Shown: piece after piece, positions 53,390-61,151 of the stretch
Position numbering within the stretch: the first letter of the stretch is position 1
How the letters are laid out: each line of letters starts with the position of its first letter
Source of the DNA: Flavobacterium sp. K5-23
GTDB taxonomy: Bacteria > Bacteroidota > Bacteroidia > Flavobacteriales > Flavobacteriaceae
Assembly (NCBI RefSeq): GCF_023278045.1
Contig: NZ_CP056783.1
Span: forward strand, 1,955,501-2,019,500
Length of the DNA: 64,000 nt
Direction of reading: 5' to 3'
The notes under the pieces: generated by a model
What the model was told of the DNA's origin: nothing
Database searches by the model: none
What the model saw: only the letters and a program-made list of their open reading frames with translations
Made by a program: the position numbers and the translations under genes

Positions 53390-53396
53390 ATTACTG
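53390..53396 (-). repeat. Lone heptad unit left of the IS element
   Basis: ATTACTG (CAGTAAT on the - strand) is followed by AA and the IS left end. It may be part of the array that continues right of the element at 54720. Confidence 0.4.
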
Positions 53397-53398
53397 AA

Positions 53399-53423
53399 TG
53401 CACGTCCCTAATTAAAGTTGACC
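53399..53423. repeat. IS right inverted repeat (3' end of element)
   Basis: Begins TGCACGTCCCT and ends AGTTGACC; pairs with 54687-54711 with six mismatches. Confidence 0.8.
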
Positions 53424-54326
53424 GATTTCTATTAATTTCTCATTGTCAAAAATAGTAATAATAGGCTTAGAAAAAAGAGGATTATTGAACCAATTATTTT
53501 CAAAATCAACAGGACTTAATTTCCCTATGTTGTTATGAGGTCTCTTATTATTATAATGTTCAACTGCTCTATCTACATCCTTTTTTAATTGTTCAAATGT
53601 TTTAGGTTTCCAGTGGTCTATATACTCTTCTTTTATTGTTCTGTTAATCCTTTCTGCATAAGCATTGTCTTGTCCTGACAATGCCATGCTGATTTCGCAT
53701 CCACTCCCTTTGAGAAGAGCTATATATTCATTGTAAATATACTGACTACCTCTATCAGAGTGGTGTATCATTGGAGCTTCATTGTTTTCTAATGCCATTT
53801 GCATTGCGCTTAAATTAGCAGTAGCTCTCATGTGATTAGATAGTTGATGTCCAACGATTTTCTTTGTATAAACATCTATTATAAAAACTGCGTAATAAAA
53901 TCTTTCTCCAACATAAATATAAGTTATATCTGATTGCCATATCGTTGACGGAGCATAAACAGACATTGACTTTATTAGATTCGGAAAATAAACTTTCACA
54001 GAAAACGTTGTTCTCCTGTAATTTTTATGTCTTTTTATCCTGAACCCTAAATCCATAAACGTATCGATAAATCTATCTCTTCCTATGAAATTAGGACGCA
54101 AAGCATAATACATTTTCTCAACCCCACAACCAGGGTGTTCTTTCCTTAGTTCCTCTGCTTCTATAATCAGACATTCTATATTTCTTTCAAAAGCAATCTG
54201 TCTTTTTGAATACTGATTAACTGCTTGCTTGCTTATTTTAAGTGTTTCATAAAGCTGATTTAAAGAAAAACTTACTACTTTCTGGTTCTCAACGAACCAG
54301 CTGATTGTGGGGTGTTGAAGTTTTTT
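53412..54326 (-). CDS. IS3-family transposase OrfB (DDE integrase core)
   Basis: The frame is open from 54326, though the first ATG in it is only at 54113; the upstream part (LNQLYETLKISKQAVNQYSKRQIAFERN) is the normal OrfB N-terminus, so the protein must be made by frameshifting from OrfA. The rve-type catalytic triad is D in WQSDITYIYVG, D in HHSDRGSQYIYNEY and E in NAYAERINRTIKEEY, with the usual spacing before the glutamate. End KPIITIFDNEKLIEIGQL. Transposase of the IS; full length, no stop inside. Confidence 0.92.
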   Translation of the reverse strand, partial: KKLQHPTISWFVENQKVVSFSLNQLYETLKISKQAVNQYSKRQIAFERNIECLIIEAEELRKEHPGCGVEKMYYALRPNFIGRDRFIDTFMDLGFRIKRHKNYRRTTFSVKVYFPNLIKSMSVYAPSTIWQSDITYIYVGERFYYAVFIIDVYTKKIVGHQLSNHMRATANLSAMQMALENNEAPMIHHSDRGSQYIYNEYIALLKGSGCEISMALSGQDNAYAERINRTIKEEYIDHWKPKTFEQLKKDVDRAVEHYNNKRPHNNIGKLSPVDFENNWFNNPLFSKPIITIFDNEKLIEIGQL

Positions 54327-54670
54327 TTTATGTCGATATTAAGCTCATCTTTAGCTATATCGATCATCTTTTCGAGATAATCAATTTTTATTTGCTTCTG
54401 ACCAACCGCTTGCTCAAGTTCTTTTATCTTGAGTTCTAACTGTTTTAGCTTATCAATGTTACTATCTTTCATTTCTACAACTCTAATTCCTTTTTCATTA
54501 AAAGTAGAAAATTTATAAATCCAATTGTAGATTGTAACGTTATTTACTCCGTAAAGTCGTTCTAATTGCAGAACACTATACTTCCCGCATTCGTAAAAAC
54601 TTACGATTTCTTTTTTAAACTCTTCCGAATAAACCCGGAGTTTCCTAATTTCTTTTAAATTTGCATTCAT
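54275..54670 (-). CDS. IS3-family transposase OrfA
   Basis: 131 residues. A helix-turn-helix (KEIVSFYECGKYSVLQLERLYGVNNVTIYNWIYKF) is followed by a leucine-zipper-type coiled coil (about 70-115). It overlaps OrfB; the run of nine A (complement of 54321-54329) is a -1 slippage site that would fuse it to OrfB as OrfAB. DNA-binding subunit and regulator of transposition. Confidence 0.92.
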   Translation of the reverse strand: MNANLKEIRKLRVYSEEFKKEIVSFYECGKYSVLQLERLYGVNNVTIYNWIYKFSTFNEKGIRVVEMKDSNIDKLKQLELKIKELEQAVGQKQIKIDYLEKMIDIAKDELNIDIKKNFNTPQSAGSLRTRK

Positions 54671-54686
54671 ATAACTTGACTTTTGT

Positions 54687-54711
54687 GGTCAACCTATATC
54701 AGGGAAGTACA
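54687..54711. repeat. IS left inverted repeat (5' end of element)
   Basis: Starts GGTCAACC and ends AGTACA; upstream of orfA on the - strand. Confidence 0.8.
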
Positions 54712-54719
54712 AAGTACAG

Positions 54720-54761
54720 AACACTGAACACTGAACACTGCTTACTGTTTACTGCTTACTA
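54720..54761 (-). repeat. Heptad repeat array C, at the 3' end of murQ
   Basis: Six units in perfect 7-base register on the - strand: TAGTAAG, CAGTAAA, CAGTAAG, CAGTGTT, CAGTGTT, CAGTGTT. The murQ stop TAA is inside the second unit and its last codons are inside the first. Confidence 0.9.
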
Positions 54762-55567
54762 TTAAAAGAGTCAACGGCCTTTCTCACACTTCCGTGTTTT
54801 TCTAACAAAGCAGCCGCTTCTTCATAACTAACGGGAATTTCTCCCATAATCATTTTTACACCGCGATCCACGAGTTTAGTGTTGCTTAATTGCATATCGA
54901 CCATTTTGTTTCCTTTAACTTTTCCAAGTTGGATCATCGTGGCTGTTGAAATCATATTAAGCACTAATTTTTGTGCTGTTCCAGCTTTCATTCTAGAGCT
55001 TCCGGTTACAAATTCTGGTCCTACAACCACATCGATAGGAAATTGTGCTGTTTGTGAAAGTGGACTAGCCGCATTGCAAGAAATACTTCCCGTGATAATG
55101 TTATTTTCGTTACAAGATTGCAATCCGCCAATGACGTAGGGAGTTGTTCCTGAAGCGGCAATACCTATTACCACATCGTTCTCATTTATGTTATATTCCA
55201 ATAAATCTTTCCAAGCTTGGGTTGCATTGTCCTCGGCATTTTCTACTGCTCTACGTATTGCCATATCACCACCGGCTATGATTCCGTTTACTAAATCGAA
55301 TGGCACGCCAAAAGTAGGTGGACATTCAGAGGCATCCACGATTCCTAATCTACCTGAAGTTCCTGCTCCTATATAGAAAAGTCTTCCGCCTAGTTTCATT
55401 TTAGCAACGATTTGGGACACTACAATTTCTATTTGTGGCAATGCTTTTTCAACAGCATAAGGAACGGTTTTGTCTTCTTGATTGATATTAGATAACAATT
55501 CTTGAACGGACATCTTTTCCAGATGTTCGTATTTTGAGGATTGCTCGGTAGTTTTTGTGAAAGTCAT
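54749..55567 (-). CDS. murQ: N-acetylmuramic acid 6-phosphate etherase
   Basis: 272 residues from ATG 55567 (MTFTKTTEQSSKYEHLEK). A SIS domain with GAGTSGRLGIVDASECPPTFG (about 65-85, holding the catalytic glutamate) and AASGTTPYVIGGL (about 140) and the family pattern GPEFVTGSSRMKAGTAQKLVLNM are complete. It cleaves the lactyl ether of MurNAc-6-phosphate during cell-wall recycling. The last residues SKQ and the stop are coded by heptad units. A promoter-like TACCTTTG lies about 40 bases upstream but without a TTG partner. Confidence 0.95.
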   Translation of the reverse strand: MTFTKTTEQSSKYEHLEKMSVQELLSNINQEDKTVPYAVEKALPQIEIVVSQIVAKMKLGGRLFYIGAGTSGRLGIVDASECPPTFGVPFDLVNGIIAGGDMAIRRAVENAEDNATQAWKDLLEYNINENDVVIGIAASGTTPYVIGGLQSCNENNIITGSISCNAASPLSQTAQFPIDVVVGPEFVTGSSRMKAGTAQKLVLNMISTATMIQLGKVKGNKMVDMQLSNTKLVDRGVKMIMGEIPVSYEEAAALLEKHGSVRKAVDSFNSKQ

Positions 55568-55600
55568 TTCTTTTTGAGGTTCAAAGTTGCAAAGATTCAA

Positions 55601-56044
55601 AGGTACTACCTTTTTGAAAAGTATAATAAATTTTGTGGTTTTGATTTACGGTAGATTGATGGAACGCAGATAAAACAGATTCGCTTGCTCGAAAACGCGG
55701 ATAAAAGCGCAAAGAAATCCAATTTTGTAGAATCAGTAGCCTCTATCTTGTCTTTCCGACGAAGGAGGAATGGCATATAGAATTTCGACTATAAGGTTTA
55801 TGAGTATTTGTTTTTTTGCCGTTAGCTGAGTCATTGCGAGGAACGAAGCAATCTCATCTAGTATTTCGACAATGTAGTTTACAGGTTGAAGGAAGTTATT
55901 ATTTAAATAAACCGCAGTAAAAGACGCTGCGATTTATTTATTTAAGTTAATAGACGTCTCAGACGAGCGCCAGATAGGTGTCTACATTCTTTGTAGGCAC
56001 GGATTGCAAATCCGCTTATCCTTTAGATTCGCAAAGTAGTTTTT
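55601..56044. repeat. 444-base intergenic region built from several repeat types
   Basis: Reads as a patchwork: AACGCAGAT / AACGCGGAT words (about 55660-55700), a TCTTTCCGACGAAGGAGGAA word (55750-55769), GTCATTGCGAGGAACGAAGC (about 55829-55849; starts AGTCATTGCG), an imperfect hairpin AAATAAACCGCAG / CTGCGATTTATTT (about 55905-55942) and CGGATTGCAAATCCG (about 56000-56015). These words are common between genes in Flavobacterium. No ORF of note. Confidence 0.5.
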
Positions 56045-56671
56045 TTATTTTGAATAAATAATTTTTATGGTTTCATCGTTAATCGCATCACTCCAATTTA
56101 AGCTTGGTTGAAGACTTTTAATTGCTTCAACATCTCGTTTGAAATTATTATTAAGTTGAACTGGATGAATATTACTTTGCATACTTTCATCAAATTGGAT
56201 GTTTCCTAAATATTTTATTTCACCTTTTTTTAGATTAAATGGTAAGTTGAATCCATTTATTGAAGTGTCTCTGGTTGAATATCCATAATTAGTAAAAAGT
56301 CGCAAAAAAGGAATTTCGTAATTTCCAGCTTTGCGTTCCAATACAAATAAATACGTTTTTCCATTTTCTAATTGTCCATCGTGTTTCATTTTGATAATTT
56401 GTTGAGGAACAAATCGAATTTGAGTAGAATTTTTTTCTGCTATTTTTTTATCAGAATTTGTATTTGATATTTGAACAAAATATCCGTTAAATTTAGCTTT
56501 CTCGTTTGGAAATGTGATAGATCCAAAAATCAGTCCATTTTCTGAAGTGTTTTTGTCGAATTGAATCGGTTCATACGGAATAGAAGTTACAACACCACAA
56601 CTATTGAAAATGGAAATTGTTGCAATTATTATTAAGGTTAATTTGCAGATTTTTTTTAATTTTTTAGTCAT
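56045..56671 (-). CDS. Lipoprotein of unknown function
   Basis: 208 residues with a signal peptide and a cysteine after NS (FNSCGVV, about residue 25). The mature part has a beta-rich first half (GLIFGSITFPNEKAKFNGYFVQIS) and a GEIKYLGNIQFDES segment near 150. I recognise no family. No operon partner; both sides are long repeat-bearing spacers. Confidence 0.65.
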   Translation of the reverse strand: MTKKLKKICKLTLIIIATISIFNSCGVVTSIPYEPIQFDKNTSENGLIFGSITFPNEKAKFNGYFVQISNTNSDKKIAEKNSTQIRFVPQQIIKMKHDGQLENGKTYLFVLERKAGNYEIPFLRLFTNYGYSTRDTSINGFNLPFNLKKGEIKYLGNIQFDESMQSNIHPVQLNNNFKRDVEAIKSLQPSLNWSDAINDETIKIIYSK

Positions 56672-57025
56672 TTGTTTTATCTTAGTTTATTTGTTTTCGT
56701 TTGCTTGGAAATAACGCGCAACTAGTATATAGGTCTGATAAAATCAGACTTATCACCCCAAAATTAGGTAGATTGGCCTGACATACGCCACGCATTATTT
56801 GTTTTCAAAAGTAGTTAATTTTTTACTTTTTACTTTAGAGATTGTGAATTTTTTCTGAGGATAATTTTATGGGAGATAATTCAGTTTGACTATATGAATT
56901 GGTACTTGTACAGCGTGAGGGATAGCAGTGAAAATCCCACGCCTTTTTGCGTGGATTGAAGCGAATAGCCCGACCCGACCCCGATAGCTATCGGGGTTAC
57001 GGAGGGGCACGCCCAAATTATAGAA
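56672..57025. repeat. Intergenic region with flavobacterial repeat element, copy 2
   Basis: The right part (about 56905-57010) has GGGATAGCAGTGAAAATCCC, CGTGGATTGAAGCGAATAGC, a perfect 20-base palindrome around CCCCGATAGC (56978-56997) and GGAGGGGCACGCCC. This layout is a diverged relative of the elements at 43358 and 63460, in the opposite direction. The left part holds a small inverted repeat GTCTGATAAAATCAGAC (56733-56749). Confidence 0.55.
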
Positions 57026-57697
57026 TTATAAAAAGTAAGCCAATATAATTCCCAGAATAATCATGGAAACTTTGGCGATATTGAATTTATGTCCTTCACT
57101 ACTTTCAAAAATGATAGTCGATGAAATGTGGAATAATATCCCAATAACAACGGCTGTTATTTGGGTTGTGAACTGGTTTAAAACAGGTAAATAATCGGAA
57201 ACGAAAGTTCCTAACGGCGTCATAATGGCAAAGGTGATCATAAAGGCAAAAATGGCTTTTTTGTTCAGATGCGAATTGATGAAAAAGGTTGTTAGAATTA
57301 TGGCAATAGGCAAGTGATGAATGGATATACCAATTGCTAAGTTGTTATGATGGTTCCCCACAGGAAATCCTTCCATAAATGCGTGGATACAAAGACTGAT
57401 AAATAGGAGCCATGGGATTTGGTTCATATTTGCATGTCCGTGTACGTGTCCATGTTCAGCTCCTTTGGAGAAAAACTCCAATATGATTTGGAATAAAATA
57501 CCCAACATTATAAAAATCCCTATGTTGCTGTCGTGACTTTCGTACACATCAGGTAACAGGTGCATCACAGTTAGTGAAAGCAAAAAAGAACCACTAAAAG
57601 CCAGTAATAACTTAAGATTGGTTTTGTTTTTTGGCTTTAATACCAGTGCGATGCCATAACCGATTAATACAGAAAGTAAGGGTAAAAGATAATTCAT
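57026..57697 (-). CDS. ZIP family metal transporter
   Basis: 223 residues, about seven or eight membrane helices. A histidine-rich loop (EHGHVHGHANMNQ, about 82-94) precedes the two metal-site helices CIHAFMEGFPVG and ISIHHLPIAI, the classical ZIP signature. It imports zinc or another divalent metal. It overlaps the upstream methyltransferase gene by one base. Confidence 0.92.
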   Translation of the reverse strand: MNYLLPLLSVLIGYGIALVLKPKNKTNLKLLLAFSGSFLLSLTVMHLLPDVYESHDSNIGIFIMLGILFQIILEFFSKGAEHGHVHGHANMNQIPWLLFISLCIHAFMEGFPVGNHHNNLAIGISIHHLPIAIILTTFFINSHLNKKAIFAFMITFAIMTPLGTFVSDYLPVLNQFTTQITAVVIGILFHISSTIIFESSEGHKFNIAKVSMIILGIILAYFL

Positions 57698-58461
57698 TAT
57701 TTGAAAATCATAATTAATCGTTCGCTTTCATTCTTGTAGAATTTTTTTAGCTTATAGTCTCCAAAAATATCCAAAAGATAAATTCCGGCTTCTTCCATTA
57801 AAGCTTCAAAATCCTGAAGGGTTAAGGCTTTTACTTTTTCAGTGAAATGAAATTGCTGTCCTTTGTCTTCAAAATCTATTTCTTTATAAATATGTCCGTC
57901 CTTTAAATACCTTTTTAGATGAAAATCAATTCCGTCCACGGTTTTTGTTTCTTCGGGAACCAAAGTGTTAAGTACTTGGGTCACATTCATAAAGTCAATC
58001 ACGGCAAACCCATATTCAGAAAGACTTTCTTTTATGGATATTAAAGTGGTTAAATTGTCCTCGTCGTTTTCGAAATATCCAAAACTGGTAAACAAATTGA
58101 AAATGGCGTCATACTTCTCTTCGAATGGCTCACGCATATCGTGCACTTTAAAATGCAAAGAACTGTTAGCGTTTTTATTTGCCTCGGCGATACTGTTTTC
58201 TGACAAATCAGCACCAAGAACATCAAACCCTAATTGATTAAGATAAATAGAATGACGGCCTTTACCACAAGCTAAGTCAAGTACTTTTGCTTTTTCAGGC
58301 AGATTAAGATAATGAGTAATATTATCCATAAAAACCTGTGCTTCTCTATAATTTCTTTCTTTATAAAGGATGTGATAATAGGGAGTATCAAACCAAGAAC
58401 TAAACCAAGTTTCAGCTGGTTGTTCGTTGTTTATTTCGTTTGGTTTTTGTTCTTCAGACAT
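57697..58461 (-). CDS. Class I SAM-dependent methyltransferase
   Basis: 254 residues. Motif I VLDLACGKGRHSIYLNQLGFD (about 60-80) and ADLSENSI, then FKVHDMRE and NLFTSFGYFENDEDN form a SAM-binding core of the small-molecule type. The N-terminal WFSSWFDTPYYHILYKERNYREA is a conserved motif in relatives. Substrate unknown. Operon with the ZIP gene. Confidence 0.85.
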   Translation of the reverse strand: MSEEQKPNEINNEQPAETWFSSWFDTPYYHILYKERNYREAQVFMDNITHYLNLPEKAKVLDLACGKGRHSIYLNQLGFDVLGADLSENSIAEANKNANSSLHFKVHDMREPFEEKYDAIFNLFTSFGYFENDEDNLTTLISIKESLSEYGFAVIDFMNVTQVLNTLVPEETKTVDGIDFHLKRYLKDGHIYKEIDFEDKGQQFHFTEKVKALTLQDFEALMEEAGIYLLDIFGDYKLKKFYKNESERLIMIFK

Positions 58462-58622
58462 TTATTCTTTTTCAATTAATTCAAGTCCGGCAAATTTAGT
58501 GTATTTTTGCTGAAAAATAACGAATCTGTATAGATACACTGTGATTCTCTTTGAGAATTGTGTGATTTTTATAAGAGGTTAAATATGAAACAGAAAAAGG
58601 TCTGTTTTAATTATACACAAAA

Positions 58623-59798
58623 ATGGAAGATAATTTTAAGATGGTTGCCAAAACCTTTTTTGGTTTTGAAGAAATATTAGCTAAAGAATTAATTAAGCTA
58701 GGCGCACAAGACGTGGAGCAGGGTGTAAGAATGGTAAGCTTTAAAGGAGATAAGGGATTTATGTACAAAGCCAATTTGTCTTTGCGTACAGCCCTAAAAA
58801 TCTTAAAGCCTATTTATTTTTTTAAGGCTAACAACGAACAAGCTTTATATAAAGGAGTAGCTGGTGTAAACTGGTCAAAATATATTAATGCGAACCAAAC
58901 TTTTGTAATTGACGCAACAGTTCACTCGGATAATTTCAATCACTCGGAATTTGTTTCCCAGAAATGTAAGGATGCGATTGTGGATCAATTTAGAGAACGA
59001 ACAGGACAACGTCCAAGTATTGATAAAATACATCCTGATTTAAGAATCAACATTCATATCGACAGAGACCAAGTTTCAGTAGCGTTAGACACTTCTGGAA
59101 ATTCATTGCACCAACGTGGGTATAGAACAGCAACTAATATTGCTCCTATAAACGAAGTTCTGGCTGCCGGAGTTTTATTACTATCGGGTTGGGACGGAGA
59201 GACTGATTTTATTGATCCTATGTGTGGTTCAGGTACTTTACTTGCCGAAGCGGCTATGATTGCTTGTAACATTCCAGCAAACATTAACCGTAAGGAATTT
59301 GCTTTCGAAAAATGGCGCGACTGGGATAATGAATTGTTTGACAGCATCACAGACAGCTTGTTGAAAAGAGTTCGTGAATTTCACCATACCATTAAAGGGT
59401 ATGACAAAGCACCATCAGCGGTTCAAAAGGCCAAAGACAATATCAAGAATGCAAATCTAGAAGAGTACATCACTATCGAAGAGCAAAACTTCTTTGATAC
59501 GGAGAAAACTACCGAAGGGAAATTACATATGGTTTTCAATCCGCCTTATGATGAGCGTTTGGATATTCATATGGAAGAGTTCTACAAGAGCATTGGAGAT
59601 ACGCTTAAGAAAAATTACCCAGGAACGAATGCTTGGTTTATCACGGGTAATCTTGACGCCTTGAAATTTGTGGGGTTAAAACCATCTAGAAAAATCAAAC
59701 TTTTTAATGCTAGTATCGAATCCCGTTTGGTGAAATACGAAATGTATGAAGGAAGTAAGAGAACGAAGTTTCAAGTTGTTGAAGGGGATAGTGAGTAG
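58623..59798 (+). CDS. THUMP-domain 23S rRNA (guanine-N2) methyltransferase, RlmL-like
   Basis: 391 residues. The N-terminal ferredoxin-like/THUMP part (about 1-160: FGFEEILAKELIKLGAQDVEQG, QKCKDAIVDQFRERTGQRP) precedes a methyltransferase domain with DPMCGSGTLLAEAAMIA (about 195) and the N-methylase motif FNPPYDERL (about 303). This fits the RlmL N-terminal module (m2G2445); the RlmK half of the E. coli fusion is absent, as usual here. The stop codon TAG is the first three bases of heptad array D. Confidence 0.9.
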   Translation: MEDNFKMVAKTFFGFEEILAKELIKLGAQDVEQGVRMVSFKGDKGFMYKANLSLRTALKILKPIYFFKANNEQALYKGVAGVNWSKYINANQTFVIDATVHSDNFNHSEFVSQKCKDAIVDQFRERTGQRPSIDKIHPDLRINIHIDRDQVSVALDTSGNSLHQRGYRTATNIAPINEVLAAGVLLLSGWDGETDFIDPMCGSGTLLAEAAMIACNIPANINRKEFAFEKWRDWDNELFDSITDSLLKRVREFHHTIKGYDKAPSAVQKAKDNIKNANLEEYITIEEQNFFDTEKTTEGKLHMVFNPPYDERLDIHMEEFYKSIGDTLKKNYPGTNAWFITGNLDALKFVGLKPSRKIKLFNASIESRLVKYEMYEGSKRTKFQVVEGDSE

Positions 59799-59921
59799 TA
59801 TTCAGTGGTCAGTAATCAGTGGTCAGTGGTCAGTATTCAGTGGTTAGTGTTCAGTAATCAGTGCTCAGTATTCAGTAATCAGTGCTCAGTGATCAGTAAT
59901 CAGTAAACAGTGTTTAGTATA
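59796..59921 (+). repeat. Heptad repeat array D: 18 units in unbroken register
   Basis: TAGTATT (holding the stop codon of the preceding gene), then sixteen units of CAGTNNT or TAGTNNT and a last TAGTATA. 18 x 7 = 126 bases exactly. Positions 2-4 (AGT) are invariant in all 18; position 7 is T in 16. Confidence 0.95.
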
Positions 59922-59929
59922 ATTAGAAC

Positions 59930-59985
59930 TTATAATTCATAACTTATAATTCATAACTCATAATTTATAATTCATAATTCATAAT
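59930..59985 (+). repeat. Second heptad family: 8 units of T[C/T]ATAA[C/T]
   Basis: TTATAAT, TCATAAC, TTATAAT, TCATAAC, TCATAAT, TTATAAT, TCATAAT, TCATAAT: 8 x 7 = 56 bases, 8 bases after array D and 9 bases before the next start codon. Confidence 0.95.
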
Positions 59986-59994
59986 TTTTTTTCG

Positions 59995-60231
59995 ATGACA
60001 AAATTACAAGTAAGAGCATTTCTATACCAATTAGGGTGTTTTGCCATATTATTTATATCAGCGCGCTTTTTAGTGGAACGTTATACGAATTTGACTGGTA
60101 TATGGATTCCTGCAACAGCATTTGTTGTTGGGACACTTTTATCACCAAAGTTTAAAGCAATGAAAACCAATGACGGAGAGAAGTTGTTTATGAAATGGAT
60201 TTTCACTAAAGATGTGAAAGAAATAGGATAA
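59995..60231 (+). CDS. Small membrane protein, unknown
   Basis: 78 residues with two hydrophobic segments (about 7-25 and 33-50) joined by a short loop, and a C-terminal tail KLFMKWIFTKDVKEIG. Unrecognised. Its start lies just after the heptad tracts, so the transcript from the RlmL-like gene would carry the repeats between the two cistrons. Confidence 0.6.
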   Translation: MTKLQVRAFLYQLGCFAILFISARFLVERYTNLTGIWIPATAFVVGTLLSPKFKAMKTNDGEKLFMKWIFTKDVKEIG

Positions 60232-60249
60232 TTTACAACAACTCTATAA

Positions 60250-60296
60250 TAAAAAAACGAGCCAATTATATATGTATAATTGGCTCGTTTTCTTTT
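60250..60296. terminator. Bidirectional terminator
   Basis: Perfect 17-bp stem AAAACGAGCCAATTATA / TATAATTGGCTCGTTTT with a 4-base loop, between convergent genes. Confidence 0.93.
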
Positions 60297-60317
60297 ATAT
60301 CTATCCTGTTAAAGGAT

Positions 60318-61151
60318 TTATTTTTTAGTTGTCACAACTTTTTTGGCAACGACCTTCTTTTTATAAAGTGGGATGAAATAAGAAACGGTATAGTTGATTC
60401 CTACTCCAAAACTACCGTCATAAGTTCTGTTGAAACCCGGAATGTAAAGGTTATCGAAGTTATCTGGTTTTTTGTTTGTAATCAAGGTATTTAATCGAAG
60501 GCTGAATCCCATAAATACGTTGTCAAACACTTTTGCTTTTACACCTGCTACCACTTCAATCCAGCTAGCGGTAAGGCCGTCGAATTTTTGAGAAGTTGCA
60601 ATTGCGGGTACTTGTCCAAAATAAGGGTTGGCATTGTATATTTTATAATTGTTCAGTTCTTGACTGAAGGTGCTTACTCCATAACGCATTCCTATAGAGA
60701 TAATATTCTCCATATCCAGCCAGTTTTCATACGCATTGTAGTCAAAACCAACTTTTAGGTACGAACCTTTGGTTGTGAAATTCAATCGGTCGTCGTCAGT
60801 GGTTTTGTTTTCATTACCAATTTCGGCTGCCAGATAATATTTTTTGTTCAGTCTAAAATCTCCTGCGAGTTCCAGTCCCTTATAATCTTTGTCATAGAAT
60901 GCTTTTGTCAGTTTGAATAAATCAATCCCAACACGCAGTCCATAACGGTCTTTTTTTACGGGAATGGTATCTGTTTTTTTAACAACCTCTTTATTTGGGA
61001 TAATGGTAACAGGAGGTCCTGGAAGGATTCCCTCGGTTTGTGTGCTGGTTTGTTTTGCCGGTTCCACTTTTTTTGTCGTTTCTTGAGCTTGTGACAAAAA
61101 GAAAGACGTTAAGAGACAAATACTAAAAAAATATTTCAATGTGTGTTTCAT
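60318..61151 (-). CDS. DUF6048 family outer-membrane-type protein
   Basis: 277 residues. Signal peptide (1-22, ending SQAQ), a proline/threonine-rich stretch with PGPPVTIIPNKE, then YGLRVGIDLFKLTKAFYDKDYKGLELAGDFRLNKKYYLAAEIG and strand-rich sequence to the end, as in a small beta barrel (DUF6048). The C-terminus KKKVVAKKVVTTKK is basic rather than aromatic. It overlaps the DUF6452 gene by 29 bases and follows rlmD in an arrangement known from other Flavobacteriia. Confidence 0.8.
   Translation of the reverse strand: MKHTLKYFFSICLLTSFFLSQAQETTKKVEPAKQTSTQTEGILPGPPVTIIPNKEVVKKTDTIPVKKDRYGLRVGIDLFKLTKAFYDKDYKGLELAGDFRLNKKYYLAAEIGNENKTTDDDRLNFTTKGSYLKVGFDYNAYENWLDMENIISIGMRYGVSTFSQELNNYKIYNANPYFGQVPAIATSQKFDGLTASWIEVVAGVKAKVFDNVFMGFSLRLNTLITNKKPDNFDNLYIPGFNRTYDGSFGVGINYTVSYFIPLYKKKVVAKKVVTTKK

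Larger units (their letters stand above)
53399..54711 (-). mobile_element. IS3-family insertion sequence (IS150-like), 1313 bases, apparently intact
   Basis: Imperfect 25-base terminal inverted repeats (19 of 25 match; ends TG...CA, inner core GTTGACC) bound two overlapping frames with a -1 frameshift site of nine A. The DDE residues are intact. No clear target duplication: only AA on both sides. It is inserted in the space between murQ and the DUF6095 gene, at or in heptad-repeat sequence. Confidence 0.9.

Noticed and set aside
53412..54113. Transposase OrfB as a truncated remnant starting at the first ATG
   Set aside because: The frame is open to 54326 and joins OrfA through an A9 slippage site, the normal IS3 arrangement.
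54749..55567. murQ truncated by the heptad array
   Set aside because: All family motifs are present and the length is within the range for Bacteroidota MurQ; at most a few C-terminal residues are affected.
55567..55620. Promoter of murQ at TACCTTTG
   Set aside because: The -7-like word fits but no TTG lies 17-23 bases upstream.
59796..59985. CRISPR array
   Set aside because: Units are contiguous 7-mers with no spacers and no cas genes in the window.
59801..59990. Attachment site of an integrated element
   Set aside because: No integrase gene and no flanking direct repeat pair; the structure is tandem, not paired.
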